Source: JASLEW01 sp035544875 (GTDB lineage Bacteria; Acidobacteriota; Thermoanaerobaculia; Multivoradales; UBA5704). Taken from it: 64,000 nucleotides of DNA. The notes beneath the pieces are model-generated. The model was not told the DNA's origin and did no database searches. It saw nothing but the letters and a program-made list of their open reading frames with translations. Location: assembly GCA_035544875.1 (NCBI GenBank), contig DASZZP010000062.1, forward strand, positions 62,001 through 126,000. Reading direction: 5' to 3'. A program made the translations under genes and the position numbers. Below, piece by piece: positions 8,949 to 17,312 of this stretch (position 1 is the stretch's first letter; each line of letters opens with the position of its first letter).

Positions 8949-10706
8949 ATGCCCGCCGCGGCGCCGGCTCCAAGAGCCGCAACAGATCCCGCGGCTCCGG
9001 CCGATACCGCAGCTCCGGCCACTCCGCCAGCACCGGCTGGACCCGCGCAGCCAGGCTCGGGCATGGACGGCTACGAGCTGCTCCCGGCCGGCCCGCCGGC
9101 GGGACTGATGCGGCGCTTCTTCGTCATCCACCGTCATCTGATCGGACTGCTGTTCGGCGCTCTCAACGCCTACGTCCGGGGCGCCCGCTCCGCCGAGGCG
9201 CGGCGCTCGCGCCTGCTCTGGCTGTTGGCCAGCGGGCTCGCCTTCCTGAGCCGGCCGTTGCTCGACAAGAGCCTGGTCGACAAGCCGTTCCCGGTGCAGC
9301 TGCGCCGGCGCCTCGAGATCCTCGGTCCGACCTACATCAAGCTCGGGCAGGTCCTCGCTCTGCGCCAGGACCTGCTGCCCGCACCGATCATCGAGGAGCT
9401 CAAGAACCTGCTCGACCGCCTGCCGGTGGTGCCATTCGAGCGCTACCTCGAGCTCATCGTCAAGGACGCCAAGCGGCCGATCGCGGAGATGTACAGCTGG
9501 ATCGATCCGCAGGCGACCGGTTCGGCGTCGATCGCGCAGATTCACCGCGCCACCACCCTCGAAGGCGACTCGGTGATCCTCAAGGCCGTCAAACCCGGCA
9601 TCCGCGAGACCCTCAACCGCGATGCCCGGCTGCTGCGGATGCTGGGGGCGATGCTGCAGCTGCTGCTGCCCCGTTACCAGCCCAAGCGGGTGATCGCCGA
9701 GTTCGTCGAGTACACGCGGCGCGAGGTCGACCTGCGGCGCGAGGCCGACAACGCCGAGACCTTCGCCGCCAACTTCGCCGATCTCGAGGGCGTGGTCTTC
9801 CCACGCATCTACCGCCAGTACAGCGGCCAGAGCGTGCTGTGCATGGAGTTCCTGCGCGGCTACAAGCCGGGCTCGCCCGGGGCCGCCAGCCTCAGTGAGG
9901 AGGAGCGCGACCGCCTGGTCGACCTGGGCGCCGCCGCGATCATCCGCATGCTCTACCAGGACGGCTTCTTCCACGCCGACCTGCACCCGGGCAACCTGCT
10001 CATCCTCCCCGGCCCCAAGGTCGGCTTCATCGACCTCGGCATGGTCGGGCGCTTCGATCAGAACCTGCGCCGCACCCTGCTCTACTACTACTACACCCTG
10101 GTGATGGGCGACGCCGAGAACGCCGCCCGCTATCTCTCGAGCGTTGCCGAGCCCGGTCCCGGCGCCGACCCGGTGGGATTCCGCCGCGAGGTCACCGAGA
10201 TTCTGCACCGCTGGAACCGCAGCTCGAACTTCCGCGAGTTCTCGCTGGCCCAGCTGATCCTGCGCTCCGTCAATCTGGGCGCGCAGCACAATCTGTACTT
10301 TCCGGTCGAGATGGTGCTGATGGTCAAGGCGCTGGTGACCTTCGAGGGAGTCGGGCAGATCCTGAAGCCCGGCCTCGACGTGGCGGCGGTGTCGCGGACG
10401 CACGCCAACCGGCTCTTCCTCGAGCAGTTCAATCCGCTCAGCATCGTCCGCCAGAGCCTGCGCGGCGCGCCGGAGATCATCGAGGCGTTGACCAAGGCGC
10501 CGGCCCTGGTCACCGAAGGCCTGCGCCTGCTCGAGCAGACCACCCGGCGGCCCCCGGAGAACCCCTTCGCGGGCCTGCGCGGCACGATCTTCGGCGGCTT
10601 CTGCCTGGTCGCCGCGGCGGTGCTTGCCGGCGCCCGCGGGCCGTGGCCGGTGTGGGCCGCGCTGTTCGCGCTCGGGATCCTCATCGCGCTGCGCCCGGGC
10701 CGGTGA
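8949..10706 (+). CDS. ABC1/UbiB (AarF) family atypical kinase
   Basis: This 585-residue protein has the hallmarks of the UbiB family: the KxGQ motif in GPTYIKLGQVLALRQ, the Ala/Ser-rich nucleotide loop in TGSASIAQIH, the catalytic FHADLHPGNL and the metal-binding FIDLGMVGRF. Two hydrophobic segments at the C-terminus anchor it in the membrane, as in E. coli UbiB. ATG 8949 has AGGAG at 8935-8939; the first 40 residues are Ala/Pro-rich, and an ATG at 9063 is a weaker alternative. The family supports ubiquinone or other isoprenoid-lipid biosynthesis by an ATPase activity; a specific partner is not shown. It lies 59 bp after HMG-CoA reductase and probably shares its transcript. Confidence 0.92.
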   Translation: MPAAAPAPRAATDPAAPADTAAPATPPAPAGPAQPGSGMDGYELLPAGPPAGLMRRFFVIHRHLIGLLFGALNAYVRGARSAEARRSRLLWLLASGLAFLSRPLLDKSLVDKPFPVQLRRRLEILGPTYIKLGQVLALRQDLLPAPIIEELKNLLDRLPVVPFERYLELIVKDAKRPIAEMYSWIDPQATGSASIAQIHRATTLEGDSVILKAVKPGIRETLNRDARLLRMLGAMLQLLLPRYQPKRVIAEFVEYTRREVDLRREADNAETFAANFADLEGVVFPRIYRQYSGQSVLCMEFLRGYKPGSPGAASLSEEERDRLVDLGAAAIIRMLYQDGFFHADLHPGNLLILPGPKVGFIDLGMVGRFDQNLRRTLLYYYYTLVMGDAENAARYLSSVAEPGPGADPVGFRREVTEILHRWNRSSNFREFSLAQLILRSVNLGAQHNLYFPVEMVLMVKALVTFEGVGQILKPGLDVAAVSRTHANRLFLEQFNPLSIVRQSLRGAPEIIEALTKAPALVTEGLRLLEQTTRRPPENPFAGLRGTIFGGFCLVAAAVLAGARGPWPVWAALFALGILIALRPGR

Positions 10707-10712
10707 CCTCGC

Positions 10713-10740
10713 TTGACCTGTTCCGGGTTAGGGGTACTGT
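10713..10740 (+). promoter_or_regulatory. Possible sigma-70 promoter for the DUF6600 gene
   Basis: TTGACC (10713-10718) and TACTGT (10735-10740) are separated by 16 bp, just after the UbiB stop codon. This would give a leader of about 120 nt before ATG 10868. Two imperfect hexamers; not tested. Confidence 0.35.
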
Positions 10741-10790
10741 CCGCAGGGAAATCAGGACACGCGGGTTCCAACTGTGCCGGCCAGTCGCCG

Positions 10791-10820
10791 CAGCTGCGGC
10801 AACGAGTTGCCGCACAGCTG
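10791..10820 (+). other. Imperfect hairpin in the leader of the DUF6600 gene
   Basis: CAGCTGCGGCAAC and GTTGCCGCACAGCTG flank a GA loop and can pair as 8 bp, a 2-nt bulge and 5 bp. It lies 48 nt upstream of the start codon and well before the ribosome binding site (GAGGAG just upstream of 10861), so it could be an mRNA stability or attenuation element. No known riboswitch class is recognised. Confidence 0.4.
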
Positions 10821-10867
10821 CGGCTGGGTGGATGTGCCGGCCAACACGCACTTTCCGAGGAGATGCC

Positions 10868-12202
10868 ATGAAAACTGAGAGATTGGCTTGGCTGGCGCTG
10901 CTGGCAGGCGGCGCTCTGGCATGCACCGTCTATACCGCCCCGCCTCCTCCTCCGCCTTTCGAAGCCGGCGGGGGAGCCGAGGTTTCGGCCGGCGCCGAGG
11001 TCGAGGTGGGCGGCAACGTGGAGGTCGGGGTCTTCTACCGCGAGCTGGCGCCGTACGGCGAGTGGATCGAACGCCCGGGCTACGGTAGGGTCTTCTTGCC
11101 GAGCGGCGTCGCCGCCGGCTGGCGTCCCTACGTCGCGGGGCGCTGGGTCAACTCCGACTTCGGTTGGACCTGGGTCTCCGAGGAGCGCTGGGGATGGGCG
11201 ACCTACCACTATGGCCGCTGGTACCAAGATTCCGAGGTCGGCTGGGTTTGGGTCCCGGGCAGGGAGTGGGGACCGGCCTGGGTGTCGTTCCAGCAGGGGG
11301 GCGGCTACATCGGTTGGGCGCCGCTGCCGCCCAGCATCAGCTTCCGGGCCGGCTTTGGCCTCGAGCTCGGCGGCGTCAGCTTGACTGCCGTCATCGCTCC
11401 GGTCCACTACTGCTTTGTCCAAGAGCGGGTCTTCCTCCAGCCGCAGGTTGCCACCTACATCGTGCCCCCGGCGCGCAACGTGACGATCATCAACAACACC
11501 ACCAACATCACCAACATCTCGGTGGTCAACAACAAGGTCGTCAACCAGAGCGTCAACGTCCAGCACTTCGAGCAGGCGACCGGGCAGAGAGTGCAGAAGT
11601 ATCAGATCGCCGCCGGCGCCAACCACGCGACGCAGGTGAAAGGCAACCAGGTCTCCCTTTACACTCCGGGAGCGAAGCCGGTCGCGGCGGGCAGGTCGGC
11701 AAAGCCCCAAGGCGCCGCGAACGCCGCGAATGCGACATCGCCGGCGGTGTCGAAAACGCAGGGTAGCCAGACCCAGACCCAGGATCAGAAGTTCCAGCCG
11801 GCCGGCCAGCAAGGGCAAAACCAGCTGGGCCAGGGCGGCGGCGGCGGCCAGCAGGGGATGTCCGCCGCGGACCTCCGGCGCAAGCACGACAGCGAAAAAC
11901 AAGCGCTCGACGCCCAGCACGCCGCTGAGCGCAGGAAGCTCGAAGCCGCCCATCAGAACGAAAGGAAGGCCGCGGGAAGCGGCGGCACTGCGGCAGCCAG
12001 CGGCACTGCGGCGGGCGGCGGCAACGCGGGCAACGCAGCGGAGCTGAGAAAACGCCACGACGCCGAGCTGCGCGCGCTGCAGGAGCAGCACCAGAAAGAG
12101 CAGGCCGAGCTGGCGGCCCGGCACAAGCGCGAGCAGGCTGCCCAGCAGGCGGCGAAGAGCAAGGAGAAGGAGAAGAAGCCGCCGCCTCGATCCTTGCGCT
12201 GA
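10868..12202 (+). CDS. DUF6600-type lipoprotein with Trp/Tyr-rich repeats and charged C-terminal coiled coil
   Basis: This 444-residue protein has a lipoprotein signal (LLAGGALAC, Cys19). Residues about 55-160 carry repeated aromatic units (PYGEW, GRWVNSDFGWTW, YGRWYQDSEVGWVW, GWAPLPP) typical of DUF6600 proteins. A Val/Asn-rich stretch (TIINNTTNITNISVVNNKVV) follows, then Gln/Gly linkers and two Lys/Glu/Ala-rich heptad-like blocks (DLRRKHDSEKQAL... and ELRKRHDAELRAL...) that look like an internal duplication of a coiled coil. It is probably anchored in the envelope; function is unknown. ATG 10868 is preceded by GAGGAG. It ends convergently with the peptidase gene across a GC palindrome. Confidence 0.85.
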   Translation: MKTERLAWLALLAGGALACTVYTAPPPPPPFEAGGGAEVSAGAEVEVGGNVEVGVFYRELAPYGEWIERPGYGRVFLPSGVAAGWRPYVAGRWVNSDFGWTWVSEERWGWATYHYGRWYQDSEVGWVWVPGREWGPAWVSFQQGGGYIGWAPLPPSISFRAGFGLELGGVSLTAVIAPVHYCFVQERVFLQPQVATYIVPPARNVTIINNTTNITNISVVNNKVVNQSVNVQHFEQATGQRVQKYQIAAGANHATQVKGNQVSLYTPGAKPVAAGRSAKPQGAANAANATSPAVSKTQGSQTQTQDQKFQPAGQQGQNQLGQGGGGGQQGMSAADLRRKHDSEKQALDAQHAAERRKLEAAHQNERKAAGSGGTAAASGTAAGGGNAGNAAELRKRHDAELRALQEQHQKEQAELAARHKREQAAQQAAKSKEKEKKPPPRSLR

Positions 12203-12220
12203 GGCGGTGAGCAGGCGCGC

Positions 12221-12236
12221 GCGGGGCCGGCCCCGC
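12221..12236. terminator. GC palindrome between convergent genes
   Basis: The perfect 16-nt palindrome GCGGGGCCGGCCCCGC is followed by GGGTTT on the plus strand. It occupies the 39-bp gap between the convergent stops at 12202 and 12242 and could act as a bidirectional terminator, although the T run is short. Confidence 0.45.
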
Positions 12237-12241
12237 GGGTT

Positions 12242-15160
12242 TCAGTGGTGCCGGGTACGGGTCGGCCCTTCGTCGGCGTTCTCGTCGCTTTCGTAGTGGA
12301 CCAGCGCGGGTACCCAGGCGCTTGGCGCCTTGGTCGTGCACCAGTCCCAGACCTCGTGGTCGAACCGCTCGAGGCCGGTGCCGAAAGCGCTCGCCAGCGC
12401 CTCCTCGGTCGTCTTGCCGGCCCGGTAGGCGTCGAGCAACCGGTGGATGCCTGCTACCCCGTAGCGGGTCTCGATGTAGTGCATCGTCCACTGTGCCTCG
12501 TCGTAGGCGGCCGACGTCCATTCGGGCGAGGCAAACCCCTCGAGGGCCGGCTCGATCAGCGGGAACGAGAGCAGCAGGCCGTGCGCGCGGTACTCCGGGA
12601 TCGGGTTGACATGGTCCTGCACCATCTGGATGTGGCGCGCGAGCCCTTCATGGAACCAGCGGGGCGCCATCCCGCCGGTGCGGCGGGCGATCAGCGCATG
12701 TGCCAGCTCGTGCGAGAGGATCGAGACCACGAACGGGTTGAACCGCCGCACCGATCCCAGCGGCACGCGGATCAGCTCGTCGAACATCCCCAGCACGAAG
12801 CCGCCCTGCGAATAGGCGATCTCGAAGTCTTCGTACGGCAACAGATGGACCTCCACCAGCTCGCCCCCGGCATCGCCTGGGATCCATTTCTGCAGGCGCA
12901 GGCGCTCGGCTTCGAGGATGCGGGCCACCTCGGTCGCGAAGGATTGGCCGCGCACGCCGGGATAGCGGATGTCGAAGTGGGCGCTCTTCCACTGTGCCGC
13001 CGAAGCGGCCAGACGTTTCTCCATCTGCAGCTGCAGCACCCGCTCGTTGCGCGCCGGCGTCGGCAGCTCGGAGTTGGCCTTGACCACCAGCCTGATGGCG
13101 GCGTCGAAGTCGCCGGCCGAGGCCATCAGACCGGCCAGCTGATAAAGGCCGCCGGGGTCCGGCCGGTGTGCGGCCTTGTCGCCCATCGCCAGGCGGATCA
13201 GCAGCTGGCGCGCCTCGTCGCGCCGTGCGGTGCGCTGCAACGCGGCGGCGCGCAGCCGCACCAGGTGCGGCGGCAGGATCGAGCCGGCCTGCGCCAGGCT
13301 CTCGGTCAACTCGACGATCTCGCGCCAGCGGTCGTGTTCGGCCAGTGCCAGGGCGGCCTCTTCGGTCTGCCGGCGGAGCGCTGGCTGGGCGAGCGCGCCC
13401 GGCGAGCGGGCGCTGGCCATCAGCTCGGGCAGGCGGGCGAGCGCCGCGGCCTCCCGCCGGCGGTTCCAGTCGGCAGCGCTCTCGACCGGCGTCCCCGCCG
13501 GCGCCAGGTCACAGGCGCCGGGCACGGTCACTTCTGCCGAGCCGCCGCTCAGGCGCAGCACTTCGCCGAGCAGGCGCGCGCCTACCCCCGGCGGCAGGGC
13601 GAGCGCGCGGCTGCCGGCGCCGGCGCACGCCGGTGCCGGCTCGGCGACCTGCCCGAGCATGAGCAGGCTGCGCACCTCGCGGTCGATCAGCAGATAGGCG
13701 GTGAGCGGTTGACCGAGGATCTCGCCACGCTCCACCGGCTGCAGACGCCAGCCGAGGCGGAAGTTCTCGTATGCGTCGTGCATCTGGTTGTCGGCCACCG
13801 CCGTCTCGGCGAGCGCGTAGTAGGACTCCGCCGAGCGCGCTCCCAAGCTGCGCAGCTGGCGCAGATAGCTCTTGCCGTGGTTCTCGAAGCCGAGGATGTA
13901 GAGCGCCGCCGCCGCCTCGAGCAGCAGACCCTCGTGGCGAACGCCGATGGTCAAGGCGCGCTCGTAGGCGGTCCCGGCGTCCATCTCCCGCAGACGCAGC
14001 AACCCCAGGCGGGCGCGCAGAAGCTCGGCCAGCGGCAGCCGTCCGGGCACCGGGAAGCGGCGCAGGATGGCCTCGGCGCCGTCCAGGTCGGTCGCGGCGA
14101 GCAGGCGGCGCTGCGCCCGCCACAGCAGGGCGACGGAGCCTGCGGAGCCCTCGGCGGGCGCCGCGCCGGCGACCTCCGGCGTCGCGCCAGTCTCGCCGCC
14201 GCCCGCCTGGGTCAGCGCCCGGCGCAGCCCCAGCAGCGGGCGCAGCTCGCCGGCGGAAGAGGCGGCGGACCGGCCTGTCGCGGCGGCGGCCGTCTGCCTC
14301 GTTGCGGCGCGGGCCTGCTCGAGGCCGCGCCAGAGACCGAAGAGCGCGACCGCCAGCAGCGCGACGCCGCCGGCGACAATCATGGCCTGCAGCGCGAGCG
14401 AGGCCGCCGGGCCGCGGCGGTAGGCGACGCCGGCCCCGCCGCGCGAGGGCGGCGGTGGCGCTGCCGGCACCGGCCGGCGGCGCAGCAGGACGGCGGAGAC
14501 GAGCAGCGCAAGCCCCGCGGCGCCGGCGGCGGCCGGGATCACGAGCCGCCAGATCCCGAAGGGGCGGGATGCGGCGCCCATGGCAGGATCGGAAGACTTT
14601 CGGGCCAGATCATCCGATGATGCCGATGCGGCCCGCTCGGACCGAGACTCCGCGGTCGACTCGGACGGCGCCCGGTCACCGGAGTCGCGGACCGGGACCA
14701 GGGCGTCGGGGTCGGGCTCGGCGGAGATACGCAGCGAGTCGATCTTCCAGCCGCCGCCCTCCTCGACCAGATCGAGCTGCAACGTTTCGTCGACGCCCGA
14801 GGGGAAATCGATGCTCCAGACCGCGCCGTGCCGCGCGAAGTCGGCTGGCGTGGTGCGCATCTCCCAGCGGGCGCCGGCTGGCGGGCCGGCACGCACCTCG
14901 ATCTCGGCCAGCGCCGCCTCGCGGCCCAGGCGGCGCAGCGCCGAGCCGCGCGACAGCTGGTCCAGCCAGGCCGGTGCGCCGCCGATCATGTATTCGGCCG
15001 CCAGCTGCACGGCCTGGCGCTCGGCGGCGGTCAGGGGCCGCGGTCCGGACTGGGCAGCGACGGCGGCGGCGGCCGGAGCGCCGGCCGCGGCCCCCAGCCA
15101 GCCCGATGCGAGCGCCGCCGCGAAAACGACCGGCGCCGGCTTAGCCCTTCTAGCCACCAT
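12242..15160 (-). CDS. Exported peptidase-MA-like gluzincin with TPR-like region
   Basis: This 972-residue protein starts with a signal peptide (residues 1-35). Its C-terminal domain has the zinc motif HELAH (817-821) and, 17 residues later, FHEGLARH, whose Glu is the expected third ligand, as in peptidase MA-like/gluzincin families. Two hydrophobic segments lie in the first third (LVIPAAAGAAGLALLVSAVLL and a second before LFGLWRGLEQ), so the enzyme domain probably faces the periplasm. The middle is helical and TPR-like (RALTIGVRHEGLLLEAAAAL, repeated Ala/Leu patterns). ATG 15160 has AGGAGG about 9 nt upstream and is preferred over an ATG 12 codons earlier. Substrate unknown. Confidence 0.85.
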   Translation of the reverse strand: MVARRAKPAPVVFAAALASGWLGAAAGAPAAAAVAAQSGPRPLTAAERQAVQLAAEYMIGGAPAWLDQLSRGSALRRLGREAALAEIEVRAGPPAGARWEMRTTPADFARHGAVWSIDFPSGVDETLQLDLVEEGGGWKIDSLRISAEPDPDALVPVRDSGDRAPSESTAESRSERAASASSDDLARKSSDPAMGAASRPFGIWRLVIPAAAGAAGLALLVSAVLLRRRPVPAAPPPPSRGGAGVAYRRGPAASLALQAMIVAGGVALLAVALFGLWRGLEQARAATRQTAAAATGRSAASSAGELRPLLGLRRALTQAGGGETGATPEVAGAAPAEGSAGSVALLWRAQRRLLAATDLDGAEAILRRFPVPGRLPLAELLRARLGLLRLREMDAGTAYERALTIGVRHEGLLLEAAAALYILGFENHGKSYLRQLRSLGARSAESYYALAETAVADNQMHDAYENFRLGWRLQPVERGEILGQPLTAYLLIDREVRSLLMLGQVAEPAPACAGAGSRALALPPGVGARLLGEVLRLSGGSAEVTVPGACDLAPAGTPVESAADWNRRREAAALARLPELMASARSPGALAQPALRRQTEEAALALAEHDRWREIVELTESLAQAGSILPPHLVRLRAAALQRTARRDEARQLLIRLAMGDKAAHRPDPGGLYQLAGLMASAGDFDAAIRLVVKANSELPTPARNERVLQLQMEKRLAASAAQWKSAHFDIRYPGVRGQSFATEVARILEAERLRLQKWIPGDAGGELVEVHLLPYEDFEIAYSQGGFVLGMFDELIRVPLGSVRRFNPFVVSILSHELAHALIARRTGGMAPRWFHEGLARHIQMVQDHVNPIPEYRAHGLLLSFPLIEPALEGFASPEWTSAAYDEAQWTMHYIETRYGVAGIHRLLDAYRAGKTTEEALASAFGTGLERFDHEVWDWCTTKAPSAWVPALVHYESDENADEGPTRTRHH

Positions 15161-15257
15161 GATGCGCGCCGCCTCCTGAAGGGTGGCTGGCAGCAACCTG
15201 CCGCAACCGCGAGCGTTCGCGGAAATCGGCGTCAGCCAGCGAGGGTTGAAGGCAGAG

Positions 15258-15263
15258 TATAAT
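15258..15263 (+). promoter_or_regulatory. Consensus -10 box TATAAT
   Basis: A perfect TATAAT stands out in a GC-rich gap upstream of the lipoprotein gene. No good -35 hexamer is seen 16-18 bp upstream. A transcript from about 15270 would include the GGAGAG sequence at 15280-15285. Confidence 0.4.
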
Positions 15264-15340
15264 CAAAGAGCTCGAGGTAGGAGAGACTCACGACCGCATT
15301 CTCTGGTTCCCTTTCACCGCCAGGCCGCGGCGCCGGCCTG

Positions 15341-16003
15341 TTGTCGGCGGGCGCCGCGCTGGCCGTGCTGGGGCTGCTCGCGGCCGGCTGCGATGCGCTC
15401 TCCAGCACCGATTCCAGGGGCAAAGCAGGAGACAAGGCGGGTGCCGCCCCGGCGGCCGCCCGGCCCACCCCCACTCTCGCCAACGAAGGATTGCCCAGCG
15501 ACGAGGAGCTGCAGAAGCGCCGCGTCGAGTGGGAAGAGCAAATGCGGCTGGCCGAGCAGCACCAGGCCGAGATCGACAAGTGGGCGCGGACGCACCACGA
15601 TGCCCAGTCGCTGCCCAGGGTGGGACGGCAGGAGGAGTCGGCCCTGCAGCGCGCGCTCCAGGCCTGGTATCCCCACTACTCCCGCCGCTCGGCCATGGTG
15701 AAGAGCGCTCTTGCCAAGATGACCGAGGCCGAGCGCGACGCGGCCACGCGCACCTACAAGCTGATACCCGCCTGCCGCGAGGTCCGGACTTCGGCGACCC
15801 TGATGCTCGCCGACGCGGAGGCGATGACCTCGCCCGATCCGGAGGTCAATCATCTGCTCTCCTACGCCTACACCCACCTGCTCAGGGGAGCCGACCAATG
15901 CATCTACGGTCGCGCCGATCTGATGCCGGAGCAGCTCGCCGCCGCCCAGGACGCGATGGGGCAAGCCGCGGCAAGGCTGCGGACCTACAATCTGGCGCCC
16001 TGA
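15341..16003 (+). CDS. Small lipoprotein of unknown function
   Basis: The protein has a hydrophobic segment ending in the lipobox LLAAGC, then a polar helical domain (EELQKRRVEWEEQMRLAEQH...) and a C-terminal domain with two Cys (IPACREV and GADQCIYG) that could pair. I recognise no family. The start is uncertain: TTG 15341 gives a short signal without positive charges. The same frame is open back to a stop at 15278-15280, and a strong Shine-Dalgarno-like sequence (GGTAGGAGAG, ending at 15285) lies just before an in-frame ACG at 15290. That ACG would give a fuller lipoprotein signal with an Arg but is a non-standard start. It lies upstream of the efflux genes and may belong to the same transcript. 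Confidence 0.72.
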   Translation: MSAGAALAVLGLLAAGCDALSSTDSRGKAGDKAGAAPAAARPTPTLANEGLPSDEELQKRRVEWEEQMRLAEQHQAEIDKWARTHHDAQSLPRVGRQEESALQRALQAWYPHYSRRSAMVKSALAKMTEAERDAATRTYKLIPACREVRTSATLMLADAEAMTSPDPEVNHLLSYAYTHLLRGADQCIYGRADLMPEQLAAAQDAMGQAAARLRTYNLAP

Positions 16004-16073
16004 CGCCGGGCTTCCCGGCCCGCAGGCGCTCCCATCACTTGACGGTCTCCTTCTGAACGAGCCGCGCCAGAAC

Positions 16074-17312
16074 GTGGTCCGGCCGGCGGTCCCGGCGCGG
16101 CGCCGGGCCCCCTGGATCGCCCTGGCCGTCGTCGCCGCGGCCGCGGGCGGGCTATGGGCGGCGGCGGCGTGGCGCCGCCCGCTGCCGGTCGCGACCGCGC
16201 GGGTCACACGCGGCGACCTGCTGGTGCGGGTGCTCTGCGACGGCAAGCTCGAGCCGCCGGAAGGGGGCGAGCTGCGCACCGCCGAGGGGGGGACGGTGGC
16301 CGAGGTCGACGTCCGCGACGGCAGCCGGGTGCGCCGCGGCGAGCGCCTGCTGCGCCTGGTCAACCCGGAGCTCGAGACCCGGGCGCGCGATGCCAAGGCC
16401 GAGCTCCGCCGCCTCGAGTCGGAGGCGGCGGCGGTCGCCGCGGAGCTCGCGCGCGAGCAGCGCGAGGCGGCCTACCGGCGGCAGCTCCTCGACGGCGACC
16501 GCCGGCTGCTCGACAGCGCGGCGATCTCGCGCGCCGCCTACGACGCCAACCAGCTTGCCTGGCAGCAGGCGGCCGAGCGGGAGCGGGCGGCGCGCGCCCA
16601 GCTCGAGCAGCTCGCGAGGGTCGCCGGCCCTTCCCGAGTCTCGCTGGCGCGCGCCGCGTCAGCCGACCTCGCGCGGCGGGTGGCCGCGCTCGCGCTGCGC
16701 TCGCCGGCCGCCGGGGTCGCATACGGGCTGCCCAGGGCCCGCGGTGAGCTGGTGGCGCCCGGCCAGCTGGTAGCCAGCGTCACCGATCCAGACCATCCGC
16801 ACGTCCGCTTCCGCGTCGACCAGCCCGACGTGACCCGGGTGGCGGTCGGGCAGCGTCTGATCGTGACCTTCAGCGGCCTGCCCGACCGCCAATGGCCCGG
16901 AACGGTCCGCCGCGCCGCCGCGGGCCTGCGCGAGGCAGGTGGCCGCGAGGTCGGCGAGGGGATCGGCGAGCTCTCCGACCCGGTCCATGCGCTGCCGGTC
17001 AATGCCTCGGTCGACGTCGAGGTGATCGTGGCGCAAAAGCACGGGGTGCTGATCGTGCCTCGGGCGGCATTGAGGAGTGGGCGGAGTGGGCAGAGTGGGC
17101 GGAGCGGGCGGCGAGGCGGCGGCGGGACGGGCGGTGGGCGCTTCGTCCTGCTGCTCGAAGGCGAGCGCGCCCGCGAGCGCCCGGTCGAGGTCGGCCTCAT
17201 CGGCCTCGCCGAGGCCGAGGTGGTGCGCGGGCTGGCCGCGGGGGACCGCGTCATCCTGAGCGGCCCACCCATGCTTGCGGAAGGATCCCGTGTCATCGCG
17301 GCCCGACCTTGA
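16074..17312 (+). CDS. HlyD/RND-MFP family periplasmic adaptor subunit
   Basis: This 412-residue membrane fusion protein has an N-terminal membrane anchor (about 12-33), a split lipoyl/barrel-sandwich domain (GGTVAEVDVRDGSRVRRGER and SPAAGVAYGLPRARGELVAPGQ) around a helical hairpin rich in Ala/Arg/Glu, then a beta-barrel (VRFRVDQPDVTRVAVGQRL) and a C-terminal domain ending GLAAGDRVILSGP. A Ser-Gly-Arg run (about 334-350) is encoded by a GGAGTGGGC-like tandem repeat. The GTG at 16074 has no clear ribosome binding site; the frame is open a little further upstream without ATG/GTG/TTG. It would bridge the downstream permease and the TolC-like channel. Confidence 0.9.
   Translation: MVRPAVPARRRAPWIALAVVAAAAGGLWAAAAWRRPLPVATARVTRGDLLVRVLCDGKLEPPEGGELRTAEGGTVAEVDVRDGSRVRRGERLLRLVNPELETRARDAKAELRRLESEAAAVAAELAREQREAAYRRQLLDGDRRLLDSAAISRAAYDANQLAWQQAAERERAARAQLEQLARVAGPSRVSLARAASADLARRVAALALRSPAAGVAYGLPRARGELVAPGQLVASVTDPDHPHVRFRVDQPDVTRVAVGQRLIVTFSGLPDRQWPGTVRRAAAGLREAGGREVGEGIGELSDPVHALPVNASVDVEVIVAQKHGVLIVPRAALRSGRSGQSGRSGRRGGGGTGGGRFVLLLEGERARERPVEVGLIGLAEAEVVRGLAAGDRVILSGPPMLAEGSRVIAARP

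Noticed and set aside
5134..9033. A 1,299-codon open frame on the minus strand opposite the phosphodiesterase and HMG-CoA reductase genes
   Set aside because: It is antisense to two genes with clear family motifs, and its composition (runs of Val/Leu/Gly/Asp/Glu without motifs) is that of a frame shadow in GC-rich DNA.
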